Assembly: GCA_030272585.1 (NCBI GenBank)
Contig: BSYQ01000002.1
Span: forward strand, 4,712,001 to 4,776,000
Source: Bryopsis sp. KO-2023
Taxonomy: Eukaryota; Chlorophyta; Ulvophyceae; Bryopsidales; Bryopsidaceae
Direction of reading: 5' to 3'
DNA length: 64,000 nucleotides
The notes beneath the pieces are model-generated. The model was not told the DNA's origin. It did not search any database and saw only the letters and a list, made by a program, of their open reading frames with translations. Positions 20,174 to 31,500 of this stretch are shown here, one piece after another (within the stretch, counting starts at the first letter, position 1; each line of letters begins with the position of its first letter). Position numbers and translations under genes: made by a program.

Positions 20174-21840
20174 AAATCATCACCACCCTGAACCACCTCA
20201 ACCTCAGCACCTCTAGACACCCTGTAAAAAATCCAGCCCAAAATCATCACCACCCTGAACCACCTCAGCCTCAGAACCTCTAGACAACCAGTACAAAAAA
20301 ACCAAGCCCAAAATCATCACCACCCTGAACCACCTCAACCTCAGCACCTCTAGACACCCTGTAAAAAATCCAGCCCAAAATCATCACCACCCTGAACCAC
20401 CTCAGCCTCAGAACCTCTAGACAACCAGTACAAAAAAACCAAGCCCAAAATCATCACCACCCTGAACCACCTCAACCTCAGCACCTCTAGACACCCTGTA
20501 AAAAATCCAGCCCAAAATCATCACCACCCTGAACCACCTCAGCCTCAGAACCTCTAGACAACCAGTACAAAAAAACCAAGCCCAAAATCATCACCACCCT
20601 GAACCACCTCAACCTCAGCACCTCTAGACACCCTGTAAAAAATCCAGCCCAAAATCATCACCACCCTGAACCACCTCAGCCTCAGAACCTCTAGACAACC
20701 AGTACAAAAAAACCAAGCCCAAAATCATCACCACCCTGAACCACCTCAGCCTCAGAACCTCTAGACAACCAGTACAAAAAAACCAAGCCCAAAATCATCA
20801 CCACCCTGAACCACCTCAACCTCAGCACCTCTAGACACCCTGTAAAAAATCAAGCCCAAAATCGTCACCACCCTGAACCACCTCAACCTCAGCACCTCTA
20901 GACAACCAGTACAAAAAAACCAAGCCCAAAATCGTCACCACCCTGAACCACCTCAACCTCAGCACCTCTAGACACCCTGTAAAAAATCAAGCCCAAAATC
21001 ATCACCACCCTGAACCACCTCAGCCTCAGAACCTCTAGACAACCAGTACAAAAAAACCAAGCCCAAAATCATCACCACCCTGAACCACCTCAACCTCAGC
21101 ACCTCTAGACACCCTGTAGAAAATCAAGCCCAAAATCATCACCACCCTGAACCACCTCAGCCTCAGAACCTCTAGACAACCAGTACAAAAAAATCAAGCC
21201 CAAAATCGTCACCACCCTGAACCACCTCAACCTCAGCACCTCTAGACAACCAGTACAAAAAAACCAAGCCCAAAATCGTCACCACCCTGAACCACCTCAA
21301 CCTCAGCACCTCTAGACACCCTGTAAAAAATCAAGCCCAAAATCATCACCACCCTGAACCACCTCAGCCTCAGAACCTCTAGACAACCAGTACAAAAAAA
21401 CCAAGCCCAAAATCATCACCACCCTGAACCACCTCAACCTCAGCACCTCTAGACACCCTGTAAAAAATCAAGCCCAAAATCATCACCACCCTGAACCACC
21501 TCAGCCTCAGAACCTCTAGACAACCAGTACAAAAAAACCAAGCCCAAAATCATCACCACCCTGAACCACCTCAACCTCAGCACCTCTAGACAACCAGTAC
21601 AAAAAAATCAAGCCCAAAATCGTCACCACCCTGAACCACCTCAACCTCAGCACCTCTAGACAACCAGTACAAAAAAACCAAGCCCAAAATCATCACCACC
21701 CTGAACCACCTCAACCTCAGCACCTCTAGACAACCAGTACAAAAAAATCAAGCCCAAAATCATCACCACCCTGAACCACCTCAACCTCAGCACCTCTAGA
21801 CAACCAGTACAAAAAAACCAAGCCCAAAATCATCACCACC
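20174..21840. repeat. minisatellite, left array (about 24 units of 67/70 bp)
   Basis: Units start AAAATCATCACCACCCTGAA and end AAGCCC or CAGCCC. Two unit types (67 and 70 bp), differing at CTCAACCTCAGCACC against CTCAGCCTCAGAACC and at the CCCTGT or CCAGTAC tail, alternate for much of the array, giving a higher-order period of about 137 bp. Later units carry an ATCGTC variant. The same sequence in reverse complement forms the array at 37.4-39.0 kb. Confidence 0.95.
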
Positions 21841-22150
21841 AGCCCAGCCAGCCCCCAACCAGCCCACAACCGGCCCAACCGGCCCAACCAGCCCAACCAG
21901 CCCAAACAGCCCAGACAGTCCAAACTGCCCAAACTTGTGAACGCAACAAAGCCGTATTTGTTTCACGAACGAAAGGTTTCTTGTATTTTGCAATTTTGTC
22001 TCCGAACGTCGATTGCAACAGAATAAAAACACCAGTTCCAACGGGAAAACAAAACCAAAACCAAAACCAGAACTTGTGAACGCAACTAAGGCGTATTTGT
22101 TTTCCGAACGAAACGTTTCTTGTATTTTTGTGGTAGAAAGGAATTCAGTC
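21841..22150. repeat. left minisatellite flank, inverted copy of 37.08-37.38 kb
   Basis: It contains a CCAGCCCAACCAGCC-type degenerate repeat, then ACAAATACGGCTTTG-like, AACACCAGTTCCAAC and AAACCAAAACC sequences. These appear reverse-complemented at 37090-37340. The flank and the minisatellite were therefore copied together. Confidence 0.7.
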
Positions 22151-22199
22151 GGTGTTTCTTTCCTGTCGTCGACCCAAACTGCAAACCTGCCGAAACAAC

Positions 22200-22424
22200 G
22201 CGAGAGGCATGCCGAGAAGAAACAGAATCCTGACGTACCGCACCAAGACATACAAGAAGATCCTAACCGCGCGCGACTCCGCCACCGCCGCCGCCGCCGT
22301 CGACGGGCTTGGCGGGACTTTTCGCGCTTTGGTCGATTACGCCCGCTTCGACTCCGGTGAAGACGGAAGCGAACGTCAAAAAGGGAATCGAGGAAAAAAA
22401 AGAATCCCCTGGCGTGCACGTTAG
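22200..22424 (+). CDS. hypothetical GC-rich ORF
   Basis: A GC-rich frame from an ATG near 22209 reads basic and Ala/Arg-rich (RTKTYKKIL, then ATAAAAVDGLGGTF) and stops at 22422-22424. Its composition stands out from the AT-rich surroundings, which hints at coding use, for instance as a first exon. I recognise no family and it may be chance. Confidence 0.2.
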   Translation, partial: ARGMPRRNRILTYRTKTYKKILTARDSATAAAAVDGLGGTFRALVDYARFDSGEDGSERQKGNRGKKRIPWRAR

Positions 22425-23086
22425 GCTTTACGAACTTGAAAAGTTGTTTCGCGTTACCCCCCCCCCTCCTTTTTTTAGGAATTGGAGGGGGGAATCAGGA
22501 AATTTTGTAAAATAGGCCGAAGTAATCGATTTCTTAAGTTTTGAAAGCGGCCCGAGTTTTCTTATATTGTGAGGATGCTAAATATGCCTTCTTTTCGGCC
22601 AATTACCCTCGGGGTGCTTCTGTGGGGGGACCATCCTAAATTTCTGTCAGACCCGCACGCTTTGGTTGGCATGGAAAGCCTTACTACGAAATGAGTCACT
22701 CCAAAAACGATCATTCCGAACGTACGAGCATTGTACCGCGACATTTCTGCGTCAAACCTACCCACTTTCCTTGCAGCCCTGCAAATTCGAACGACATATG
22801 AAAGTGGTTCTTTTCCACGTTCAGGACTGCGAGCATAAGTCTCTCCAGCGTCCTTTAACGTTGAGATTTTGTTATTTTATAAGGGATTGAAGGACTCTCT
22901 TGTTGAAACTTTCGATATTGTGGTCTTTTTGGAAATAGTCAGCAGTTCCTTGGATATTTTTAAGGAAATTAATCCGTTTTGACTCATTTTACAAAAACAT
23001 CCGTTTTACACCCTCCCCCCCCCCCCTTCAAAAAAATAGGATCGTTATGTAACGCGAAACAACTTATCAAATTCGTAAAGCCTTAC
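22421..23086. mobile_element. terminal-inverted-repeat element, about 665 bp, noncoding
   Basis: The left end reads TTAGGCTTTACGAACTTGAA and GTTGTTTCGCGTTAC, then a C run. The right end reads GTAACGCGAAACAAC and TTCGTAAAGCC after a C run. The arms are about 40-90 bp and imperfect. The interior has no ORF. It resembles a MITE, but no target-site duplication was confirmed. Confidence 0.5.
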
Positions 23087-23113
23087 ATATCGAATTGGTT
23101 TTGGAATGGATCG

Positions 23114-23203
23114 TGGAGGACAGATTCTGATTGGGTCCGTAGAGTGGATGGATCGTCGCGAGTAGAATTGCCATTTGGCGGGGGTTCGAATCCCTCTCTC
23201 CAC
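23114..23203 (+). other. tRNA-like sequence, probably a pseudo-tRNA or SINE head
   Basis: GGGGGTTCGAATCCC gives a good T-arm with a B box. The bases TCTCTCCA after it can pair with TGGAGGA at 23114-23120 as an acceptor stem. The D arm and anticodon arm do not fold convincingly by eye. A T run follows, as in Pol III terminators. Confidence 0.3.
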
Positions 23204-23206
23204 ACT

Positions 23207-25260
23207 CTTTTTTTTACTCTGAAGTTGGCTGAAGTCCTCTGGTAAAACTGAAACCCGTGGAACTGGCCCTTGTGGTGTCGACTGTTTGTGTCTGTCCTTA
23301 GGTCAGTGTTTCGAGTTCCCTGCACTCTTTTCTTTTTTTGAACACCTCTATTTTATGTCCCTCACTTCGATTGACCGCTCTTTCTGACGACTTTTGAAAA
23401 ATTTGTTCACACCTTCCACTATTCTTCTTTGATTTGCTACTGGGGGAGTTGGGGGGAAATTCCGGTGTTGAACACAATCGGACAGTTGAATTCGAATGAG
23501 AATTTGTGTTGGGATGCTACCCTGTGGTCTAATTTTTGCTGATGAGTGCAAAAGTCGTGAGGAGCTACAGTGTTTTTAGCTTTACTTTCGGGGTAGCAAA
23601 AAGAAAAAGGTCTCAAGCAGTTTTTCTACGAAACAAAGGGCCCTGTCAATTTTCTGAATTGACTTCAAAGCTTTTTTTCTTTTCTCTCACAATGGGGCCT
23701 GCCACAATGTCAAGAATGATTAATCATTTTGCACACGTGTGAAGCCTCGACAATCGAATATTTATGTCTTTTTGGATATCCGATTTTCCATCTGATGTTG
23801 TTTTTCAGGGGAAATCCACCAACAATCAAGCAGGCCTTGGTGCAGCCAGAATTGGGGACCTCACAGCCATCAAGGTAATAAAACTGGTCAACACATGTTT
23901 TGTCTATCTTGTCGGATTTGGGATATTAAGTTCTTTTTTCTTGCGACTGCAGGTGCTCTCACAGACCTTGGATTTGATGTGAATTAATATCCCCCTTCAA
24001 GGTGCTCTCAGGAACCCCTCTCTGCCTGAAGCAACAAAGAAAGAGTTCAGAGGGCTCCTTCCTCGATAAGGTTTGTGTTCTCACCAAGAAAAAGCAGTAT
24101 ATTGTGTAAAAAGCAATATGCTGCTTTTTATGGCCCCCATATGTTACATAGACACCTTCAAAGCGATTGCATGGCCTCTGACATCCCAACCTCTCCAAAC
24201 AAGAGTTGTTGTAACTAGGAATCCAGAGTTCCTGCAATCAGAAACTCAGACAGTCCTTGGGGTGCGAACAAGCTAATGCAGAATTTATGCCATTAGTGCT
24301 CCAATAATTCGGTGTCATGCAGAATTTGGAATTGACACCGCGTGCTCAACCAACTCCTATAAGTTTTGAGGATAAGATGAAATCCTAGCCCATTGACTGT
24401 CGCATTTTTCTCTCAACTGTTCTCAGCAACCCCTCTTTAAAGACGTTTTCTATTCTTTTTTCTCTTATTCGGTACTCTGTTGTGTACTTTTTTGCCTCTT
24501 TTGTTGTTAGTATTTCTTTAGATGTTCTTGACGACTGGAGTGTCTTTCCAGGAAAGAGCCAACAGTTGTTTTATTTTTCTAGGATCAACTATTTTTATAT
24601 ATGCCATATATACAGTGTACATATATATTCGCTGATGTAATGGTGAGATTTCCAGAGAAATGTAGTGGCTAGTGCAGGCTTTAGTCAATCCAAAGGAAGG
24701 GATCGCCTGTAGGGATTCTTAAACACAGAATCCCGTTGGGGAAATCTTTTTTGACTAGCCCCAAACATGTCTTCTAAGAGAAATCCATCCAGCAACATGC
24801 CATCATGTCTGCACTCGTATCTTTTTTTCATCTCTTGTTTCTCTTGTGGATCACAAAGCACCAATGGCTGAAGATCTGGAGTTCGACCACCCCTCCTGTT
24901 GCTGGGCTCATAGCAAATGAATTTCTCGAAAGAAAAACGATGATCAAACCGTCATATTGTCAATAAGAATGCCCCCATTCCCCCAAAAAAGAAACATTTT
25001 TAATTGGAACCCTGGCACCAGAAGTAGCAACCCCTCATAGCGTGGACTGATGCAAGAACGAGTCACAGATATCCATCTGGTCGTCACCTGTGCACTTCCC
25101 CCTGACTTCTCTCAGATTTCTTGCGTTGCATTTGATCGGGTGCAGAGGACATCTTCGCTTTTGTCCTTTGGCCATTTAGTCTCGCGAGACAAGGGTGTCA
25201 GTCGTCCCCCACCTGACTTTTTGGAGCGCGTGCCTTGTTATCAGTAAACATGATAAGTTT
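23207..25260. other. intergenic, decayed repeats
   Basis: No gene is recognised. A short repeat (GAAGTCCTCTGGT, about 23222-23245) recurs at 39870, 41815 and 43225. An AT-rich stretch with TATATATA lies near 24590-24640. Confidence 0.45.
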
Positions 25261-25263
25261 TAC

Positions 25264-26309
25264 ATGCCCACCGAGATTCTGCGAGGGGTGTTTTCCTATC
25301 TTCCAGCCAAGTCTTTGACTAGAGCTTCTTGCGTTGCCAAGAGTTGGAACTGCGTGACTGGGGAGCTGAATCTGAGAGAGAAAGTTAAGCTGGAAAAGGC
25401 TTGGCGCTGTGGAGAGTTCGAACGCCGGGGAGTGTCGTTCGGAGCAGTGAATGAGACAGAATGGCACACGTTCACGCGTTCAACACAAAAAGGAAACCTG
25501 CTCCTTTTGAACTCCCCTGCTTTGATTGTCGCACTAGATTAGAGAGTGTTTGTTTCAGAGGATTCTATGCCTCCGGCCTCAACACACCGATATGTTTAAT
25601 GGATGAGGGCGTTCTTTGTGCTCCCGATGATGGCACCGTTCTAGTAACAAACGTGCAAGCTTTCCAAACGGAAAGCCTCACAGTGATCACTTCTTTTCAA
25701 GTTGATTTCAATATATATGAGTTTGCGGATGTTGGGGAATACGTTGCAATATGTGGTCAGTATGGGTTCTTGGGTTTGTGGGAGAAAAATGAATACACGT
25801 GTGCGGAAGTACTTGACGAAGGGGATCTTGACAACCGCAAATACAATCCGGAAAAGGATCTTCTATGCATGGCTTTCTGCAAGGAAATTAGAATGTTGGT
25901 GTGTGGATCCAGAGGGGGAACTCTGGTGGTCTGGAATCTGAAAAAATCTACATTGGTGAAAGTGATGAAAGGTCACTCAAAATCTGTCCTGGCGGTCGAA
26001 ATGAACGAGAGGTTTATACTCAGTAGCTCTTTGGACCAGACCGTCAGAATATGGAATCGGACTAGCGGGGAGTGTATGCGAATTTTAGAGAACAGGAAGG
26101 ATAATAGCTGGCGCGTGGCGCTATGTGGAGATATGTTTGCACGCCAATCAGGGAATAATGTACAGATATGGAATATCGATGAAAATCTATGCATTCGACA
26201 GTTTGATGGTGGACTCAATATCATAGGGATGCATCTCATGGCACAGGCGCTCACGGTTGTGTTGCTTGATGGGGAAATAGTGACTTGGGATTTAGTCCTG
26301 CCAAAGTGA
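25264..26309 (+). pseudogene. F-box/WD40 gene B, split by a frameshift
   Basis: From the ATG at 25264, an F-box reads PTEILRGVFSYLPAKSLTRA...CVAKSWN, followed by a linker ending at a TAG (25540-25542). The rest of the protein continues in another frame that is open from 25461, with WD40 cores GSRGGTLVVWN, SSSLDQTVRIWN and a final IVTWDL. Position-by-position homology with genes A and C passes from the first frame to the second near 25530-25545. A single-base-type frameshift there separates F-box from propeller. An unrecognised small intron is the alternative. It is more diverged from A and C than they are from each other. Confidence 0.75.
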
Positions 26310-27437
26310 TAGAGATTTCTGGAGGACCTTGCTCATTCGGTTGGTTGCATCCTTGATTTTTATTCAATGCTTCTTTGTAAGGCTCTTTATTTTGTGGTTG
26401 AGCGTTTACTTCAGACTCTTCGAATCTACAATATCGGTGGGCTCATTTCCTCCGATGCTACAGGCTCTAGCCTGGTATGTCTTGTAAAATTTTTGGTTGG
26501 TGGGCTCATTTGAAGTATGCAGACTCGTTGGACGAGTTGATTGAACAAGCAAGATGAGAAACGGAGCTGGCTGTGGGGCATCAAGTGCAGTGCTCTGCTC
26601 CGTATGTACCTTCCGTTCGATTTGGGGAAACCTCTCACCGTCACAACCTCGTGATTATCTTGATTACCGTATCCACATACTCCTCGTCTCCGAAACCTCT
26701 GCTTCTATCCCAGAGATGCATGTAGTTAGAAGGTGATTCCTTCTTGCTTCAAAAATGAAGGGAAAAAAAAAAGTTGAGAACTTCCAGCATATCACCTTCC
26801 ATTCAGACATTGTTTCTCCTGGAAATGGCCAAAGCATAGCCCAAACCACAGCAATGAAATAACCTGTATGGTAAAGATCAGACATCCAAAAAAGGCATGT
26901 AAAAAAAAGTCTTCACTTCTAATTATTTTTAAATTGAGGATTACACAAAGGAAATGTAGCTCTCAACTGTTTGATGGCAAAAAGGGCAACCCCCTCCAAA
27001 AAAAAACTCCTTGCTGGTTTCTTTTTCCTGACACAATGCAGAAAGAAAATGCATCCTTTAATCTCTGCGTTTTTCTTCATTCAATTATTAGTTTTTTCAT
27101 TCACCCCAGTTCCCACTGATGCTCATACTTGTTATAAATACAATTATCATTGCCTGTCACAACCGCCATAATAAATAGCATTCTGTTTTGAGAATGTGCA
27201 GAAGTGAAATATCCTCGTTAAGGTTAAGCAGAAATCGGTTTTTTTATGGTTCTTTTTCCCTTCAGACCACTGGAACAAAGAAGGCAGGTCTGTCGTGCAA
27301 ACTTCAGGGCTGGTCTGTCATACAAACTTGAAAAGGTTAAGAAAGCCGACACTGGGGTTGAAGATGGATTCGAACCCGTTTCCAAGGGGTGGTCTGTTTT
27401 GGCGCCTTCTCTGAGGGGTCAATGGTGGAGTAGATGC
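26310..27437. other. intergenic
   Basis: No gene is recognised. Short frames on both strands lack any family signature. Confidence 0.45.
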
Positions 27438-27448
27438 TGTGCTAGACA
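27438..27448. repeat. target-site duplication, 5' copy (TGTGCTAGACA)
   Basis: This is an exact 11-base match to 31986-31996, flanking the LINE. Confidence 0.85.
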
Positions 27449-27640
27449 CATGTTTTTGTATTTCTGTTTTTTTTTTCCGCAACGATTCCGTCTGATTGCA
27501 CCACTGATTCGGAACCTCTCTCCTGTTTGGTTGCTCCGCACGCTTTGTGTGAGGGTCCCTCTCTTTCTGCGCCGGCTTCACCCGTCCCTCTGTGGGTTAG
27601 GGAGTGTCATTCTTTCGTTTCTCCTTCGTCTGTTGTTTGT

Positions 27641-28594
27641 ATGAAAACTCCTCGGGGTCGTTCCGGCGGGGACGATAGGGTTCCGCTTGGTGCAACCGCT
27701 GATCAGATGAAAAAGAAGAAGAAGGAAAGCGTTACGAATTATAATGCCCTGTTGGCGAACTTGCAATATGCCCCGTTGCGTTCTGGACCCAATACCTCCC
27801 CGCCTGATGGGGAAGGTGCGTTCCCGCAGCGTATGGAGGTCGATAGTGGTGCTGGTGTTGGCGGTTTGAGGGATAAATTTTTGGACAGCGTCCGGCAGTT
27901 TTTTCCGGATCGGGAAGGGGTGGATTCATTGGCAGCGACTTTGTTGGATGCCCTGGATTCTACTATCCGCCACCATTTGTCAAAAACAGAGGACTTGATA
28001 ACCCGGTTCTCACATCGTCTCCGTGTCCTGGAGGAGCAAGTTTCTAATTTGGAGGGGATCAATGACAGGCTGGAACAGCAACTCAAGAAAACCAATGTTG
28101 TCCTCCGTTGGTTGCCCGAGTCGCCAACGGAGTCCGAAGCCTCTTTGGGATCGTCTTTACAAGCGTTTTTCGACTCCTTATCTTCAGATGCCCCCAAAGT
28201 AGTGAAGGCTTATCGGATGGGAGCTCGAGCTGACGGATACAAGCGCCCCGTTTTGATTCAGTTTCAAAGCGAAGAGATGAAGATCGCGGCGTTGCGTCTT
28301 CGTCGTGCTAAACGTGATGTCCAAGCGTCAGACAGTACCAAGCCACCGGGGAATCGTCGCCTTCCAGAGGACTTTTGGAAGGTTGATTGGTTTGCAGATT
28401 TAACTACGTCGCAACAAAATCGCAGGAAACAATCCCTCGATGTTTATCGGCGTGCTCGAGAAGCTGGTCTTACGGTTCGTTGGCGTTTTGGATATCGTCT
28501 TCAATTTTCTGGTGAAGGCGATACATGGAAAGATTGGTCTCCTGGGGATACATGGCATACCTCACTTTTTCCCACTTCTTTTTCTTCTCGCTAG
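27641..28594 (+). CDS. LINE ORF1 protein (coiled coil plus RRM-like domain)
   Basis: The frame is open from 27527, but the codon there is TTG. The first ATG in frame is 27641, giving 317 residues. A coiled coil (about 120-155, LEEQVSNLEGINDRLEQQL) precedes a domain like the L1 ORF1p RNA-recognition fold (VVLRWLPES...KAYRMG...RPVLIQF, about 152-223). Such proteins trimerise, bind LINE RNA and act as nucleic-acid chaperones. It ends at TAG (28592-28594) and ORF2 continues in the same frame. Confidence 0.8.
   Translation: MKTPRGRSGGDDRVPLGATADQMKKKKKESVTNYNALLANLQYAPLRSGPNTSPPDGEGAFPQRMEVDSGAGVGGLRDKFLDSVRQFFPDREGVDSLAATLLDALDSTIRHHLSKTEDLITRFSHRLRVLEEQVSNLEGINDRLEQQLKKTNVVLRWLPESPTESEASLGSSLQAFFDSLSSDAPKVVKAYRMGARADGYKRPVLIQFQSEEMKIAALRLRRAKRDVQASDSTKPPGNRRLPEDFWKVDWFADLTTSQQNRRKQSLDVYRRAREAGLTVRWRFGYRLQFSGEGDTWKDWSPGDTWHTSLFPTSFSSR
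28592..28594 (+). promoter_or_regulatory. in-frame amber codon between LINE ORF1 and ORF2
   Basis: The ORF1 frame reads TCT CGC TAG GAT TCA and then stays open into the endonuclease. No in-frame ATG lies between this TAG and the first endonuclease motif (VCWNCRG). ORF2 must therefore be made by readthrough, by restart at a non-AUG codon, or from a lost start. Confidence 0.6.
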
Positions 28595-31500
28595 GATTCA
28601 AGCCATCATCCTCTGTTAAATTTGGTATGTTGGAACTGTCGTGGTTTTGTATCTTATAAGGAGCCATATTTGTTGCAGTTGATTTCTAATAATCATTTTG
28701 TTGCGCTGTCTGATATTGGGAATTTAGCTTCTCTACCATGTTTTGGTAATACACGTTTTTTTGGGATTGAGCGCTCTATTTCGGATCGAGGTGGAGGTGT
28801 AGGAGTGTACATTAAGCGATCGAAAGGTTTGAAAGTTTCTATGGATTCCACTTATTCTTCTCACTGGTTGATAGTTTTGAAGTGTATTTTTTATTCTTTT
28901 CATTTTTCGGTTTTGGCCATTTATGTCCCTCCAAGCTCGTCACCTTTTTGGGACATTTCTCTGTGGGACAGATTTCAGGAGGTTTTGACTGCTGTGTCAA
29001 GCAGTGCTCCAGTTATTTTAATAGGGGACTTTAATTCGAGGATTGGCAAGGGAAACAGGTTTTACGGTGATTCTCTGGACTCATCGGTTTTTGTTCCCAA
29101 TAGGCAGAATCGGGACACATGTATCAACCGGAACGGACGCCTATTGCTTCAATTGTGTGAGTCCTTCCAGTTGGTAGTTTTGAATGGGCGAGCTAGAGGT
29201 GATCAATCTGGAGGTTTTACTTTTGAAAATAATAGGGGGGATAAATCTACTATTGATTTTGTTATTGTTTCGCGTTCTATTTGGGGGTTATTGCCGACCC
29301 TGTTTATCCCCACATTGGTTCCTTTTGAATCGGATCATCGACCGGTTAGGGTTTCTTTGTCGAATGTCCCGGTGGGCAGGGTTCGTTCTCAAAAGCCGAG
29401 GTGTTTTTGGAATGTGGCAATGTCGGGGTTTTTTCGTACTTCTTTTTCACGCCACACCCCTTCTTTACTAAGGGTGTTTTCGTCTTCCATGGATCTCGAT
29501 AGTATGGCGGATCAAATTCTTGCTGCCATTCGTTCTTCTATCCCAGCGTTTGCTTGGAAGATGCCTTCTCAAAGAATTTTTTCTCGATTTCAATGGTTCG
29601 ATTCGGAATGTTATTCTCTTCGTGCGCGGGTTTGGCGGGCATATAGATCGGACAAGCATGGGTCTGAGTATAAACAGTTGAGGTCAAATTATCAAAAATT
29701 GTGTTCAGGGAAAAAATCTGATTTTCAGAAGACATACGGGGATCGTTTATTAGGCCTATATCATAGTGATCGTAAGGCGTTTTTTTCCCATTTTCGACCA
29801 AAGTCTTTGGTTGAACCGGACTGGGTTTCTATGGACGATTGGGTCAGTTTTTATTCCTCTTTGTTTTCCCCTAAGGACCATGACTCCTCATGGTCTCTTA
29901 GTTCTTTTTTTGAGCATACTTCGGTGCAGGATACCAGTATTTTGGAGCATGCCATTACATTGGAGGAAGTGTTGGGGGCAATTATGCGGTTACGACGTCA
30001 TGCAGCTCCAGGACTGGATGAGTTACCAACGGCCCTCTTTAAAGATGCCAAGGATTGTCTCATTGGGATTTTGGCAGGTTTTTACCAGGTGTGTGGGGAT
30101 CGTAAGCAATTCCCCAGGGGCTGGTTAACAGGGATTCTACGGCCTTTTTACAAGGGTAAGGGTAATCGTGCTGTCCCTGAATTTTACAGGCCCATAGTCC
30201 TGACGTCTCCTCTATATAAGATTTTTTCTTATATATTATTGGGTCGCATGGAGGTTGTAGATTGTCGTGTCGGTTTACGTTCAGATTTGCAGGCGGGATT
30301 TCATGTAGATTTTTCTCCAAATGATCATCTTTTTCTTTTTTGGTTGTTTTGGTTTCATTCTAAGGACCAGCGTCTGCCCTTTTTTATTTTATGGTTGGAT
30401 TTTCGAAAGGCGTACGATTCGGTGCAACATAGGCGTTTGTGGGAGACTCTTTATTGTTTTCGTTTTTCAAAAGCCTATGTGGAGATGTGGCAGTATTTAT
30501 ACGAACATTCTTCTTTCGTTATAAAGGCATCAGTAGGGACTTCGGTACCGATACCTCTTCGGGCCGGGGTGTTACAAGGTTGTCCAGCAAGTCCTTCTTT
30601 ATATAGTCTGTATCAGGAGCCACTCCAAGATTTATTGAACTCGAGGATTGCTGCTCCTTCCTTGGGTGGGGAGACCATTCCATGTATGATGTTTGCAGAT
30701 GATACGGGGATACCAGGACATTGTTGGTCTGGGGTAAAGGAAGTGTTGCAGGTTTTGATTGAATGGGAACAATATTCGGGAATTGGTTTAAATTTTTCCA
30801 AAACGATTCTGATGGTTTTTTTTCAGCAGCTTATGTCTTCTTCTTTTCATTTTCATGAGCATTCTATACCAATTTCAGAGGACCATACATATTTAGGAAT
30901 TCGGTTATCATCAAGTTCTCATCATCCTTTTTTGTCGCATATTGATTATGTTTTAGCACAGTGTCGGAAAGCAATGGGGTTTGTTTTGTCGCGTCTTTTT
31001 GCTCTGAAAATTGAGGATCCAAAAGTAGCATACAATCTTTTTAAGGTGTATGTTTTGGGCAGTATAGGATATGGGTTTCCTATTTGGGGTCCATTCCTAA
31101 CAGTTTCTCAGTGGCGTTTGTTGGAAGCAATTCATCTCCAGTTTATGAGAAGTATCCTCCGTTTGCCTCGATATACGCCAAAGGAGGTTCTGTACGGGGA
31201 ATTAGGGTGTTATCCATTAGAATTAGCACTTTGGTCGCAATTGTGCCGATATTGGAACAAGTTGGTTGGGTTATCAGTTGATCGATTGCATGGAAGATTG
31301 TTTTGTTGGGGTTTTGATCAATATCACGCATCTCGATCTTCTTGGTTTGGGCGTATTTTGGGTTTTTTCAGACGGTTTTGGCCGGAGAAGATATTTTCTT
31401 CTACGACTTTGGTGGACATTTCGGAATTTCAGCGTCGTTATAAAGCTATGCATGCTGAACATGTTTTCGGTTCATCTGCATCTCGAGTTATATCTTGGTA

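Noticed and set aside
20174-21840. CRISPR-like array
   Set aside because: Units are contiguous and nearly identical, with no unique spacers; it is a minisatellite in a eukaryotic genome.
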